DNA of 64,000 nt from Chlamydiota bacterium (GTDB lineage: Bacteria; Chlamydiota; Chlamydiia; Chlamydiales; Rhabdochlamydiaceae), in NCBI GenBank assembly GCA_013286675.1, contig JABDFE010000003.1:9549-73548 (forward strand), written 5' to 3'. This document shows, in pieces, positions 49,137 through 58,521 of this stretch. A program made the translations under genes and the position numbers. Position 1 is the stretch's first letter. Each line of letters begins with the position of its first letter. The notes beneath the pieces are model-generated. The model saw only the letters and a program-made list of their open reading frames with translations, searched no databases and was not told where the DNA came from.

Positions 49137-51026
49137 ATGGGTTCTGATTTTCTCACTAAAATTTTAAATGCAATTCACGCGGGAGAGTCTTCGGACTGGG
49201 AGATGAAATCTGCACGTGGCGGATTTCCGGGCAGTTTTTGGGAAACTTACTCTGCAATGGCCAATGAAAACGGCGGTGTGGTTTTTCTAGGTGCTAATGA
49301 GAGGGATGACACGATAGAACTGCATGGTCTTACTACAGATCAAATAAATAATTATAAAAAAATTCTTTGGGATGGCCTTCATAACAGAAGCATTGTCAAC
49401 CTGAATCTTCTGTCTGCGGAAAATGCACAAGTCGTAGAGATCGATCAGAAAAAATTTCTTGCGATTACAATTCCGAGAGCTTCCCGTACGCAACGCCCCA
49501 TTTATATAGGGCCGATGCCTTTTGGAAACACCTATCGTCGGCAACATGATGGAGACTATACTTGTTCTGATGCAGAAGTCAGAAGGATGTTAAGAGATGC
49601 CGATCCAATCCCCGCAGATGCTCGAATTTTAAAAGGTTTTACTCTAGAAGATTTGGATCCAATTTCTATTGCTCAGTACCGTCGGCTTTTTTCAGCTAGG
49701 ATCCATGACCATCCATGGCTTACGCTTGAGAATTCTGAATTGCTCACAAAACTTGGAGGTTGGGGAAAGGATAAAGATTCTGGACTTGAAGGGATTACTC
49801 TGGCTGGACTTTTGATGTTTGGCCGTTATGAGTCTATTACTAATGTAGCGGCTGCTCCAAATTATTTTGTCGACTACCGTGAAAAGTTAGACCCTACACA
49901 GCGATGGTCGCATCGATTATTTCCAGATGGAACATGGGAAGCCAATCTTTTTCAGTATTATCATCGGATATTGCCGCAACTGACAGCTGATCTTCCCGTG
50001 CCTTTTAGGTTAGAAGGACTTCAGCGCATAGATGATACGCCTGCGCATAAGGCTGTGCGTGAAGCCGTCGTGAATGCTTTAATTCATTCGGATTATTCTG
50101 CTCCAGGCGGAGTAGTCATAGAGCGTTACCGAAATAAGCTGACTTTGGAGAATCCGGGAACTTTGTTAGTTTCTCCAGAGCAGCTACGTCGAGGTGGTGT
50201 CAGTGAATGCCGAAATAAAAGCCTCCAACAAATGTTCTTGATGATCGGGGGTGGTGAAAAGGCTGGATCAGGGTTTGATACGATTCAAAGCGGATGGGCT
50301 AGTCAACATTGGAGGGCTCCCGGTTTGCTTCTTTTCAACCATCCAGATAGAGTACAGCTGGTTTTATCTATGACAAGTTTAATTCCAGAAAAAGTTCTTA
50401 CAGAATTACAACACCGCTTTGGAACCCAATTTACAAAATTGCAAGGACTAGAGGTTCAAGCTTTAGTTACAGCACAGGTTGAAGGCGAAGTATCTAATAT
50501 ACGCTTGCAAGAGTTGGCAGTAGATCACCCCACTGACATTACGCAAATCCTACAGGGCCTTTGTTCTAAAAAGATGCTCATCTCAGATCATCGCCGTCGT
50601 TGGGCTCGTTACAAAATACCTCAAAAAGTCACAACTTATACGGATCTAGGGGGTTATGCTAAAAACAACTCCCCCCATTTGAACGGGAACTCCCCCCATT
50701 TGAACGGGAACTCCCCCCATTTGAACGGGAACTCCCCCCATTTGAACGGGAACTTGTCACATTTGGACGAATTAGACCAAGAACTTGTGGCTATTGCAAA
50801 TACAGTGGCTCATAAAAAGAAATTGTCTAAGTTAGAGATACGTAACATTATCCTTAGGCTTTGTAAAGGAAGGTATCTTGGTTTAGGGCAGCTATCTCAG
50901 TTATTAAAAAGATATCCGCAAGGTCTTCGAGATCGTAGTTTGGCACCTATGGTAGCAGAAGGCTTGCTCCAACTGCGTTATCCGGAGACGCCTAATCGAC
51001 CAGACCAAGCATACACTGCTTGTTAA
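49137..51026 (+). CDS. ATP-binding AlbA_2/Schlafen-like (divergent AAA) regulator with NSPHLNG repeats
   Basis: SSDWEMKSARGG, GGVVFLGANE; REAVVNALIHSDYSAPGGVVIER; ENPG; 4x NSPHLNG. Confidence 0.85.
   Translation: MGSDFLTKILNAIHAGESSDWEMKSARGGFPGSFWETYSAMANENGGVVFLGANERDDTIELHGLTTDQINNYKKILWDGLHNRSIVNLNLLSAENAQVVEIDQKKFLAITIPRASRTQRPIYIGPMPFGNTYRRQHDGDYTCSDAEVRRMLRDADPIPADARILKGFTLEDLDPISIAQYRRLFSARIHDHPWLTLENSELLTKLGGWGKDKDSGLEGITLAGLLMFGRYESITNVAAAPNYFVDYREKLDPTQRWSHRLFPDGTWEANLFQYYHRILPQLTADLPVPFRLEGLQRIDDTPAHKAVREAVVNALIHSDYSAPGGVVIERYRNKLTLENPGTLLVSPEQLRRGGVSECRNKSLQQMFLMIGGGEKAGSGFDTIQSGWASQHWRAPGLLLFNHPDRVQLVLSMTSLIPEKVLTELQHRFGTQFTKLQGLEVQALVTAQVEGEVSNIRLQELAVDHPTDITQILQGLCSKKMLISDHRRRWARYKIPQKVTTYTDLGGYAKNNSPHLNGNSPHLNGNSPHLNGNSPHLNGNLSHLDELDQELVAIANTVAHKKKLSKLEIRNIILRLCKGRYLGLGQLSQLLKRYPQGLRDRSLAPMVAEGLLQLRYPETPNRPDQAYTAC
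50667..50771 (+). repeat. In-frame 21-bp tandem repeat: 4 perfect copies + 1 degenerate
   Basis: aactccccccatttgaacggg at 50667, 50688, 50709, 50730; degenerate aacttgtcacatttggacgaa. Confidence 0.95.
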
Positions 51027-51057
51027 GAATTGAACGATATGTTCATACTCCAAAATT

Positions 51058-51831
51058 ATGAAAACGGTCGTTTTGAAGTTCGGCGGAGCCGCTGTTGCCA
51101 AATCTGAAAGCTTCTCTCAGATCGCCGACCTTATCTTAGACCGCTGCCATCATTACGAAAAAGTTGTTGTCGTTGTCAGTGCAATGGGCAACATGACCAA
51201 TGAATTTTTAACTCTAGCCAGCGAGGTCCATCCTTCTCCTCCCAAACGAGAACAAGACATGCTCGTTTCAGTCGGCGAGCGGATCAGTATGTCGCTTCTG
51301 GCCATGGCTCTAGATCTTAAGGGCAAGGTTGCCGTGAGTTTGACAGGGAGCCAGGCAGGGATTATCACCACTTCTAATCATACGGAAGCCAAAATCGTCG
51401 ATGTTAGACCGCATCGCGTTGTCAAATATCTCGAGGAGGGAAAAATCGTCATCGTGGCGGGATTTCAAGGGGTCAGTAAAGAAGGGGAGATCACGACGCT
51501 GGGTAGGGGAGGCTCGGATACAACCGCTGTTGCTTTGGCTGTAGCCCTGGGAGCTGAAAAAGTTGAGTTCTATAAAGATGTTCCTGGGATCTTTGCCGAA
51601 GATCCAAAAATAAATCCGGCTGCTGAATTTTATTCTACTTTAGATTATATCCGGGCCTTAGAGATCACGCAAAAGGGAGCCAAAGTGCTGCAGAGCCGCT
51701 GTATCGATCTTGCTGCCAAAAATAGCCTACCTCTCCATGTGCTGCCATTTAGCCAGCCCAAAGAGTCAGGAACATTAATCGGCAAGCTTCCGCGTTTAAT
51801 CTCTCAATCTCTGATCTATGAGGACGGATGA
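51058..51831 (+). CDS. lysC: aspartate kinase catalytic domain protein (amino acid kinase family)
   Basis: VVLKFGGAAVAKSESF; TTLGRGGSDTTAVALAVALGAEKVEFYKDVPGIFAEDP; short, without obvious ACT domains. Confidence 0.85.
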   Translation: MKTVVLKFGGAAVAKSESFSQIADLILDRCHHYEKVVVVVSAMGNMTNEFLTLASEVHPSPPKREQDMLVSVGERISMSLLAMALDLKGKVAVSLTGSQAGIITTSNHTEAKIVDVRPHRVVKYLEEGKIVIVAGFQGVSKEGEITTLGRGGSDTTAVALAVALGAEKVEFYKDVPGIFAEDPKINPAAEFYSTLDYIRALEITQKGAKVLQSRCIDLAAKNSLPLHVLPFSQPKESGTLIGKLPRLISQSLIYEDG

Positions 51832-53627
51832 TTGTTGTACAGGAAGGTCGTTATTCTCAGCTGATTGAATCTTCCTTGCAAAAACTTTTTGAGGGGCAAG
51901 AGCAGTTCGATTCTAAACTGCCGATCTTCCGATGGTTTTGGAAAGAAGGTCAGCTCGAATTGCATCTGGTTTGCCGCCATCGGTTGAATATCGGCAAATT
52001 CTTCTATGAAATGATCCACCGTTGGCTACTTCCTGGGAGAAGGCTCGATGTGGCATTTTCTTTTTGTTCTGATTTTAATCTAGTGGAGGACTGCCACCTT
52101 TATACATTAGCAGAGATGGCCATTAGGCTAGATAAAGAGATCGATCGAGATCATGTCGAACACAATTTAAGGGTGATTGAGACAGAGATTCGATTAGGGA
52201 TGGTCTCTGTCTACCACGCGAGTCGTTTGCTAGATATGCACCTGCTTTCTGCTCAAGAAAAAAATGGAATTTTACAAGAAAAAATCTCCAAGCTCATCCA
52301 AAGAAATCCCGATGAGATCGATTACGATATTTTTGGCGAGCTTCAATATTTTACCGTGATGAGTAAAGAGGAGTTTAAAACTCCACGGGATCCTTACCAT
52401 TTAAGCCGTTTGATCACGCTGTTTTATCTTTTCCGCAAATCGATCGAAAGAGATCAAGAAAAACGGCCGGACAAACGACACATCCGACTGAAAATTTCTT
52501 CTGTCAAACTCGATCTTCCATGGGGAATGAAAAAGGTCCTGGGTGTTTGTGTGGCTTTGAATTTTCTCAGACCAAATGAACTCTTTGAAGAGCGGCACTT
52601 AATCCGCGCTCTTCAAAATGGTCTTACAGGGATTAAGGCCGTGCCTGATTCGTTCTTTGTCAATCAAGGGGTTGATGATGGGATTCATACCCTTTATTTA
52701 GAGATCGAAAAAGAAAATGGGGGGGATTTCACCATGGCTGAGCTCCAACATTTTCGTCGGTTTTTGCCAGAAGAGCTCAAACGTACTGTTGAAGTGCCTC
52801 TCAATTCACTTTTCATGCCCCGGAACGAAGAAGAAGTGATCCGGCACGTGGTTTCACTCTCTGGCCAGCTCCGTTTTGTCAAAGATCTCCCACAGGTGGT
52901 CTTGATCTTTGATGAGCAAAAAGAGAGCGATCTTTATTTCACCGTGCTTCTTGTTAGGATCCTTTATCCAAACAGTGTTTCAATCCAGACCTTATTTAGT
53001 AAAGACGATAGCCAGATGACGTATATTCCAGACCGCGTCAAACGGGTTGGCATGCTCCGCAAGCGGTATCCGAAAGAAGCGACGATTTTCCGCTTGAAGT
53101 TTTCTTCTAAGCCGTTTTTAAGAGATGACCATTCTGTCGATCTTTTCAGAGCTCGCCAATCGATCATTCAAGAACTCCAAAGGCTAGTCGGCGATGTCCG
53201 GGATTATAACGGAGGCATGATCGCTAAGCAGATCGAACTTTTAGCTTCGCTCCAGCAATTAATCGGAGCAGATCGAGTTTCAAGACGTCTTTTGGAATCA
53301 TTCTTCCATGCGATTTATCCGATTGAATCTCGAAGTTTGCTTCCGCCCGAGCAACTGAAAACACTATTTTTCTTATGGAAGCAGCTACTCGATGATCCGA
53401 CTCAGAAAATAGTCACTGATCAAGATGAATGTTCTGTTTATGTCATGGCAAGAGCAGGCCATTTGCCTGAGATTGATCCGGCAAATTTTGTTGAGATGCA
53501 ACTGATCAGTGCAAGGCCAGAACAAGAAGAAAAGTTCTTAGGGTATCTCTTTTTCTCATCTGATGTCACAGAAAGAGAACGTTTTTTAGAAAATGTTCCT
53601 TCGATTGAAATTAATATTTTACAATAA
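51828..53627 (+). CDS. conserved hypothetical protein (~599 aa)
   Basis: Long ORF overlapping lysC stop by 4 bp, probably co-translated. Confidence 0.65.
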   Translation: MIVVQEGRYSQLIESSLQKLFEGQEQFDSKLPIFRWFWKEGQLELHLVCRHRLNIGKFFYEMIHRWLLPGRRLDVAFSFCSDFNLVEDCHLYTLAEMAIRLDKEIDRDHVEHNLRVIETEIRLGMVSVYHASRLLDMHLLSAQEKNGILQEKISKLIQRNPDEIDYDIFGELQYFTVMSKEEFKTPRDPYHLSRLITLFYLFRKSIERDQEKRPDKRHIRLKISSVKLDLPWGMKKVLGVCVALNFLRPNELFEERHLIRALQNGLTGIKAVPDSFFVNQGVDDGIHTLYLEIEKENGGDFTMAELQHFRRFLPEELKRTVEVPLNSLFMPRNEEEVIRHVVSLSGQLRFVKDLPQVVLIFDEQKESDLYFTVLLVRILYPNSVSIQTLFSKDDSQMTYIPDRVKRVGMLRKRYPKEATIFRLKFSSKPFLRDDHSVDLFRARQSIIQELQRLVGDVRDYNGGMIAKQIELLASLQQLIGADRVSRRLLESFFHAIYPIESRSLLPPEQLKTLFFLWKQLLDDPTQKIVTDQDECSVYVMARAGHLPEIDPANFVEMQLISARPEQEEKFLGYLFFSSDVTERERFLENVPSIEINILQ

Positions 53628-53700
53628 ATCCACCCATTTGCTAGTGAGAGGTTAGTATAGCTCTGCTCTCAGGGCATAGGTTTTTACACGGGGTATATTT

Positions 53701-55830
53701 ATGAAACCACTGGTTCTTTTGTCATTTTCGCTCGCTTTTCTCACACAGGGATTCGCTGATTCAAACAGTCAAATGAGGAATAAGCGATCACCTGAATCAT
53801 CGATGTCCATGAAGTCCAAGGAATCAGAGTGGTGTCTCTCACCCTACCATGAAGCACACGCCAGCATCAGACACAATGAGGCCAATGGAATTGGGTATAA
53901 AGATGGATATACGACATTAGAAGTCTTTGGGATCTACGATGGATATGGCAGTGACTTCATGCCTTTTGTTGATTTTAGAGGACATGTCTTTAACGATGGT
54001 AAATTAGCTGGCAACCTAGGGATTGGAGAGCGGACACTGTTTGAGTCGATCAATCACACCTTTGGATCTTACCTTTACTATGATCTACGCCGAGTGGGCC
54101 ATGGCCTGACCGTCAATCAGCTCAGCCCTGGATTAGAGCTTGTAGGCGAGCGGATGGAGTACCGCATCAATGGCTATTTTCCTGTTGGGAAACACGAGGG
54201 TCATAAATATGGATTTAGATTTGATAAGTTTAGTGGAAATAGCATCATTTTGAAGGGTAAGCAGCAACAAGCGATGACAGGTTTTGATGCAGAAGTCGGC
54301 GCTCATCTTCCACAAAGCACCAGGTATGATCTCTACGCAGGAGCAGGCCCTTATTACTTTAAATCTTCCCATTCTCACGCTTGGGGAGGTAAGGTGCGTT
54401 TACTTGGGCGGTATAAAGAGTATGTCACGCTTGAAGTGAATTATTCTTATGACAAACTTTTCCACAATGTGGTGCAAGGAAGCCTTGCTTTTACGCTGCC
54501 TTTTGGCCGCAAATTACAACGGTGCGGCAGATGTTGTCCGCAAACAGACAATCTTTTACTTTCTCGCGCCGCCTTTGCGCCATCACGCCTTGAGATTCCT
54601 GTCGTTAAGAGAGTTCGCAAACGGGAAAAAGCGATCAATCCTGCGACGGGCCAGCCATGGATTGTCTGGTTTGTGGATAACACCAGCCACTCTGCAGGTA
54701 CTTTTGAGAGTCCTTTCCCGACACTGCTAGAGGCGCAGAATGCCTCTTCACCTGACCAAATGATTTACGTTTTCCCAGGCGATGGAACCACAAATGGGAT
54801 GAATTCGGGGATCACACTGCAAGATGGGCAGACCTTCTTTGGCTCCGGGATCAATCAGCAGTTTGCTACCACCAAGGGAACCAAGACGATTCCAGCGATG
54901 AGTAGTAGTAATCCCTCGATCACAAACGCAGTAGGTAATGCCGTCACAATAGGAAATAACAACACCATTTCAGGATTTAATATCAGTTACACCGGCACGC
55001 ATATTGGAATCACATCGCCTCTAACGAACCTCGGGGTCGAGAGTGGAACGATTATTAACAACGCTTTTGCATCGACTGGTCTCGGTGGTTTTGCTGTATA
55101 CGTTTATGGATCGGGAGGAACTTTCAATATTAGTAACAATAACCTCACTCAGTTAAGCCCTCATGGCATCGGGATAATCATAGCTCCTGTCGGAGGAACT
55201 ATCACGGGGCAGATAAGCAATAATATCTTTTCAAATGTCCAACAAGGAATTATATTGAGCAGTGTTGTTAATGAGACAATAGGACCAGGCTTCTCAAACT
55301 ATGATAATTTCACGGTTCAAGGAAATAGAACAAATTTGAACGGTGGAACTAGTCTATTAGTTGTCTTGCCGCAAACATCAAGCGTTAATATCATTGAAAA
55401 CTCAATCGCAATTAGCCCTAATGCGGGTAACACTGCCTTAAAAGTTCAAGATGATTCTTCAAGCACATCGATTACCGCTAATATTATTAGCAATCAAATT
55501 GATATGTTGACGGGAAATGCATTCGGTATACAAATTTCGTGTGACACAGCACGATCCTCAACGCATGCTACTGTAATAAATAATTCAGTTATTAATAATG
55601 GTGGATCGAATGCTAGCTATAATTTTATATCGTTTGCTGCTCATAACACAATGTGTTTAACATTTGACAATAATATATCTATTAATTCACCTCCAGAAAT
55701 AGCCTTTAATTTTGTCACTGTTAACGGTGTCATCAATATCGACTCGATTCAAGGAAACGTAGGCGGTCCTGTAATGACAAGCGGGACAAGCAATGTCCAC
55801 CTCGTGCTACCTGGCACTTGTGGTGACTAA
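53701..55830 (+). CDS. outer membrane protein: inverse-autotransporter-like beta domain plus right-handed parallel beta-helix passenger
   Basis: Signal peptide; FVDFRGHVFNDGKLAGNLGIGERTL, GYFPVGKHEGHKYGFRFDKFSGNSI; N/S/T-rich beta-helix repeats. Confidence 0.7.
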   Translation: MKPLVLLSFSLAFLTQGFADSNSQMRNKRSPESSMSMKSKESEWCLSPYHEAHASIRHNEANGIGYKDGYTTLEVFGIYDGYGSDFMPFVDFRGHVFNDGKLAGNLGIGERTLFESINHTFGSYLYYDLRRVGHGLTVNQLSPGLELVGERMEYRINGYFPVGKHEGHKYGFRFDKFSGNSIILKGKQQQAMTGFDAEVGAHLPQSTRYDLYAGAGPYYFKSSHSHAWGGKVRLLGRYKEYVTLEVNYSYDKLFHNVVQGSLAFTLPFGRKLQRCGRCCPQTDNLLLSRAAFAPSRLEIPVVKRVRKREKAINPATGQPWIVWFVDNTSHSAGTFESPFPTLLEAQNASSPDQMIYVFPGDGTTNGMNSGITLQDGQTFFGSGINQQFATTKGTKTIPAMSSSNPSITNAVGNAVTIGNNNTISGFNISYTGTHIGITSPLTNLGVESGTIINNAFASTGLGGFAVYVYGSGGTFNISNNNLTQLSPHGIGIIIAPVGGTITGQISNNIFSNVQQGIILSSVVNETIGPGFSNYDNFTVQGNRTNLNGGTSLLVVLPQTSSVNIIENSIAISPNAGNTALKVQDDSSSTSITANIISNQIDMLTGNAFGIQISCDTARSSTHATVINNSVINNGGSNASYNFISFAAHNTMCLTFDNNISINSPPEIAFNFVTVNGVINIDSIQGNVGGPVMTSGTSNVHLVLPGTCGD

Positions 55831-55850
55831 ACCACATCTTTTTGAAATGA

Positions 55851-55891
55851 ACAAGCCCCCTTTCCTGGCAACAGGAATGGGGGTTTTTGTT
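55851..55891 (+). terminator. Rho-independent terminator
   Basis: aagcccccTTTCCTGgcaaCAGGAATgggggtttttgttt. Confidence 0.8.
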
Positions 55892-55972
55892 TAAACCTAT
55901 CCGTTAAAAAAAAGTAGTAGGCCTTTTTTCTTCTTTTAAGCTATTCTTCCGCGGCTTAAACCGGGAAGGAAT

Positions 55973-56635
55973 ATGTTTAAAACTCTATTGATAGTGACGT
56001 CGATTTGTATTCAAGCGCTTTTTGCTTCTCCTATTTTGATCGGAATTGCTGGAGGAACGGGATCTGGAAAAACGACCATGGCAAAGAAAATCCAAGATGC
56101 GTTTCCAGCCCAATCCATTTTGATTTGTCAGGATTCCTATTATAAAGATCTATCTCATCTGACGATGGAAGAAAAAGCCAGAATGAACTTCGATCATCCA
56201 AATTCCTTGGATTTTGATTTGCTGAGGCAACATTTGCTCGATTTAACTCAAGGGAAAGCGATTGAACAGCCCATTTATAGCTTTATCACCTATGAACGAG
56301 ATCAGGCAACTCAGCGAGTGGAGCCGGCAGAAGTGATTATCGTCGAAGGAATTCTTCTCTTTGCTGCTTTAGAAGTTAGAGACCTTTTCGATCTAAAAAT
56401 CTTTGTCGATACAGATGATGACATCCGATTGCTGAGAAGAGCCGAGCGAGACATGGCAGAAAGAGGCAGAAGCTTTGACAGTGTCAAAGAGCAGTATCTC
56501 ACGACTGTCAAACCTATGCATGATGCGTTTGTCCAGCCGAGCAAACACTATGCCGATGTGATCATTCCGATGTGCAGGCAAAACCAAACTGCTGTCGATT
56601 TAGTGATTTCTAGAATTAGATCGCACCTTAATTAG
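55973..56635 (+). CDS. udk: uridine kinase with N-terminal signal-peptide-like extension
   Basis: ILIGIAGGTGSGKTTMA; QDSYYKDLSHLTMEEKARMNFDHPNSLDFDLL; preceded by MFKTLLIVTSICIQALFAS. Confidence 0.92.
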   Translation: MFKTLLIVTSICIQALFASPILIGIAGGTGSGKTTMAKKIQDAFPAQSILICQDSYYKDLSHLTMEEKARMNFDHPNSLDFDLLRQHLLDLTQGKAIEQPIYSFITYERDQATQRVEPAEVIIVEGILLFAALEVRDLFDLKIFVDTDDDIRLLRRAERDMAERGRSFDSVKEQYLTTVKPMHDAFVQPSKHYADVIIPMCRQNQTAVDLVISRIRSHLN

Positions 56636-58055
56636 TTTTAAGAAGCTGAGAGAAATCGATGATATGCGAGAAAAATTCTTGTTCTTCCAATTCTTTTTTT
56701 ACGCCATTGACATGGATGAGGACGAGACGCGCTGAATATCCTCGCGGTAATTTTAGTGCTTTTAGTTTTTTTCGCATTTCTTGGATGATGTCGATGCCAA
56801 TTGGGTCCCGATGGAATTTAATCTCACAAACATAAACGACATTGAACCGGGTTTGGATTAAATAATCGATTTGAACTCCCGATTTATTTCTAGTTCCTCG
56901 CTGGAAATAAGGATTGTCTATTTTGATCTCAGCAGGATTAATACCTAAAATCCGTTGAATTGATTGACGATTGTTGAGAACGAGATTCTCAAACTGCAGA
57001 CCCATGATAGAAGTCCACCCTGGAGGTAATAAATCTCGATTTTGCAAAATACTGGGCTTATTAGGTTCAATATAGCGCAGGTAGAATCGCAGATAATTAT
57101 CGCATAAGCGATAAAGACTCAGTTTGGAGAATTTGCCGGATTTTAAGCTCCATGTATAATCGCGAGTTAAATATCCCGTTTTAACGAGCTCATCCAGATA
57201 TTCACTATAGACACCACCTTTTTCTGCTTCAATGTCTTCAAAAATCTTAGCTTGATCGGCTGATCCATGAGCTAAAGTCGTGACAATTTTTTTATAAACG
57301 GGTGCACGAGCTCCAAAAACTTCAGAAAAAATACGATCAAATTCCAAGAACAGAAGACCTTCTTTACGGAAACAGAGTCGACGTATGTTTTCCTCGGCCG
57401 AGAGCTTGGGATTGATCGATTCAAGGTAAAGCGGTATTCCTCCTGTAACACTAAGAATCTTAAACTTCTCTGCTGCCGCGATATTCTTTTCATAGGGACG
57501 CCAAAAATGATTGCATTGATGCAAAGGCAATTCTTGCAATACAATATCCAAGGCTATCCGGCCGAAAAAACCCGTGCTTCGAAGAATGTGTTTTTCGATC
57601 CATGCTGACATCGAACCGCTGAGTAGCAACACCAGTCTGGGGTTTTTCTTAAAATACAAATCCCATGCGGTTTTGAGTTTGCCGAGAAATGATGCATCTA
57701 AAGAGCCCATCCAGTTGATTTCATCCAAAATGACTAAGACCTGTCCTTTCTTGGTCAGCTGACTGAGAGAGCTGAAAAGGAAATCCCAATCATCAAATCG
57801 TAATTGCCGAAGGCGTGATTGTGTTTCTAGTTCATTAGCAAAATGTCGCCGCTGAATTTCATCTGTCATGCCTTTTTCTGGAGGAAGGCCTACAAAGATA
57901 AAATGTTTACTGAAAGATTTCGCAAATTTTTCAGCCAGCCTACTTTTCCCGATACGGCGACGCCCTCTTACAACAACCAAACGGGCAATTTTTGAATCGA
58001 GCAATTCTTCCAATATTCCAAGTTCTCTTTCACGGCCATAAAAAGGATCTAACAT
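56628..58055 (-). CDS. AAA+ ATPase (archaeal ATPase/DUF234 type) with C-terminal PD-(D/E)xK nuclease-like motif
   Basis: Walker A VRGRRRIGKSRLAEKF, VLVILDEINWMG, C-terminal GVQIDYLIQTRFNVVYVCEIKF. Confidence 0.87.
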   Translation of the reverse strand: MLDPFYGRERELGILEELLDSKIARLVVVRGRRRIGKSRLAEKFAKSFSKHFIFVGLPPEKGMTDEIQRRHFANELETQSRLRQLRFDDWDFLFSSLSQLTKKGQVLVILDEINWMGSLDASFLGKLKTAWDLYFKKNPRLVLLLSGSMSAWIEKHILRSTGFFGRIALDIVLQELPLHQCNHFWRPYEKNIAAAEKFKILSVTGGIPLYLESINPKLSAEENIRRLCFRKEGLLFLEFDRIFSEVFGARAPVYKKIVTTLAHGSADQAKIFEDIEAEKGGVYSEYLDELVKTGYLTRDYTWSLKSGKFSKLSLYRLCDNYLRFYLRYIEPNKPSILQNRDLLPPGWTSIMGLQFENLVLNNRQSIQRILGINPAEIKIDNPYFQRGTRNKSGVQIDYLIQTRFNVVYVCEIKFHRDPIGIDIIQEMRKKLKALKLPRGYSARLVLIHVNGVKKELEEQEFFSHIIDFSQLLKTN

Positions 58056-58159
58056 TTTTTATCCATTAGTGTTTTATAGATTGCGATTCAAAAAATGAGC
58101 ATTTTCGTCTGTATAAATTTCATATTTTATTGATTCACAAGCGCTTAACAAAAGCCATT

Positions 58160-58248
58160 GACTGCACCAAATCGTACAAATGCGTTTTGGTGCAGTTTCA
58201 ATAACTTTATCAGACTGCACCAAATCGTACAAATGTATTTTGGTGCAG
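58160..58248. repeat. Two palindromic 36-bp units at 53-bp spacing
   Basis: GACTGCACCAAATCGTACAAATGyrTTTTGGTGCAG at 58160-58195 and 58213-58248. Confidence 0.92.
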
Positions 58249-58312
58249 AGAGTCAAGCGATGAAGGAATTAGACAAAATCAAGATAAAAAAATACTAGTG
58301 CTGTGAATCAAA

Positions 58313-58477
58313 AGTTTTGACAGTGTCAAAGAGCAGTATTTGGCGACGGTCAAGCCGATGCACGATGCATTTGTCCAGCCGAGTAAACACTATGCCGATG
58401 TGATCATCCCAATGTGCCGGAAAAATCAAATTGCTGTCGATTTAGTGATCTCTAGAATTAGAGCGCATCTTAATTAG
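58313..58477 (+). pseudogene. Displaced duplicate of the udk 3' end (54 codons + stop)
   Basis: 165 bp aligned without gaps to 56471-56635, 19 mismatches by eye, 14 of 18 changed codons synonymous. Confidence 0.92.
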
Positions 58478-58521
58478 GGATTGGAATTTTTATTTGTATC
58501 AGTGTGAAAAATGATATATAA

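Noticed and set aside
55894-55950. Possible solo family A terminus (aacctatccgttaa ... gtaggcc)
   Set aside because: Only ~12-14 bp of similarity and no opposite arm; could be chance.
58160-58248. CRISPR or toxin-antitoxin operator annotation
   Set aside because: Two units only and no antitoxin-like partner gene adjacent; kept as a palindromic array linked to the ATPase.
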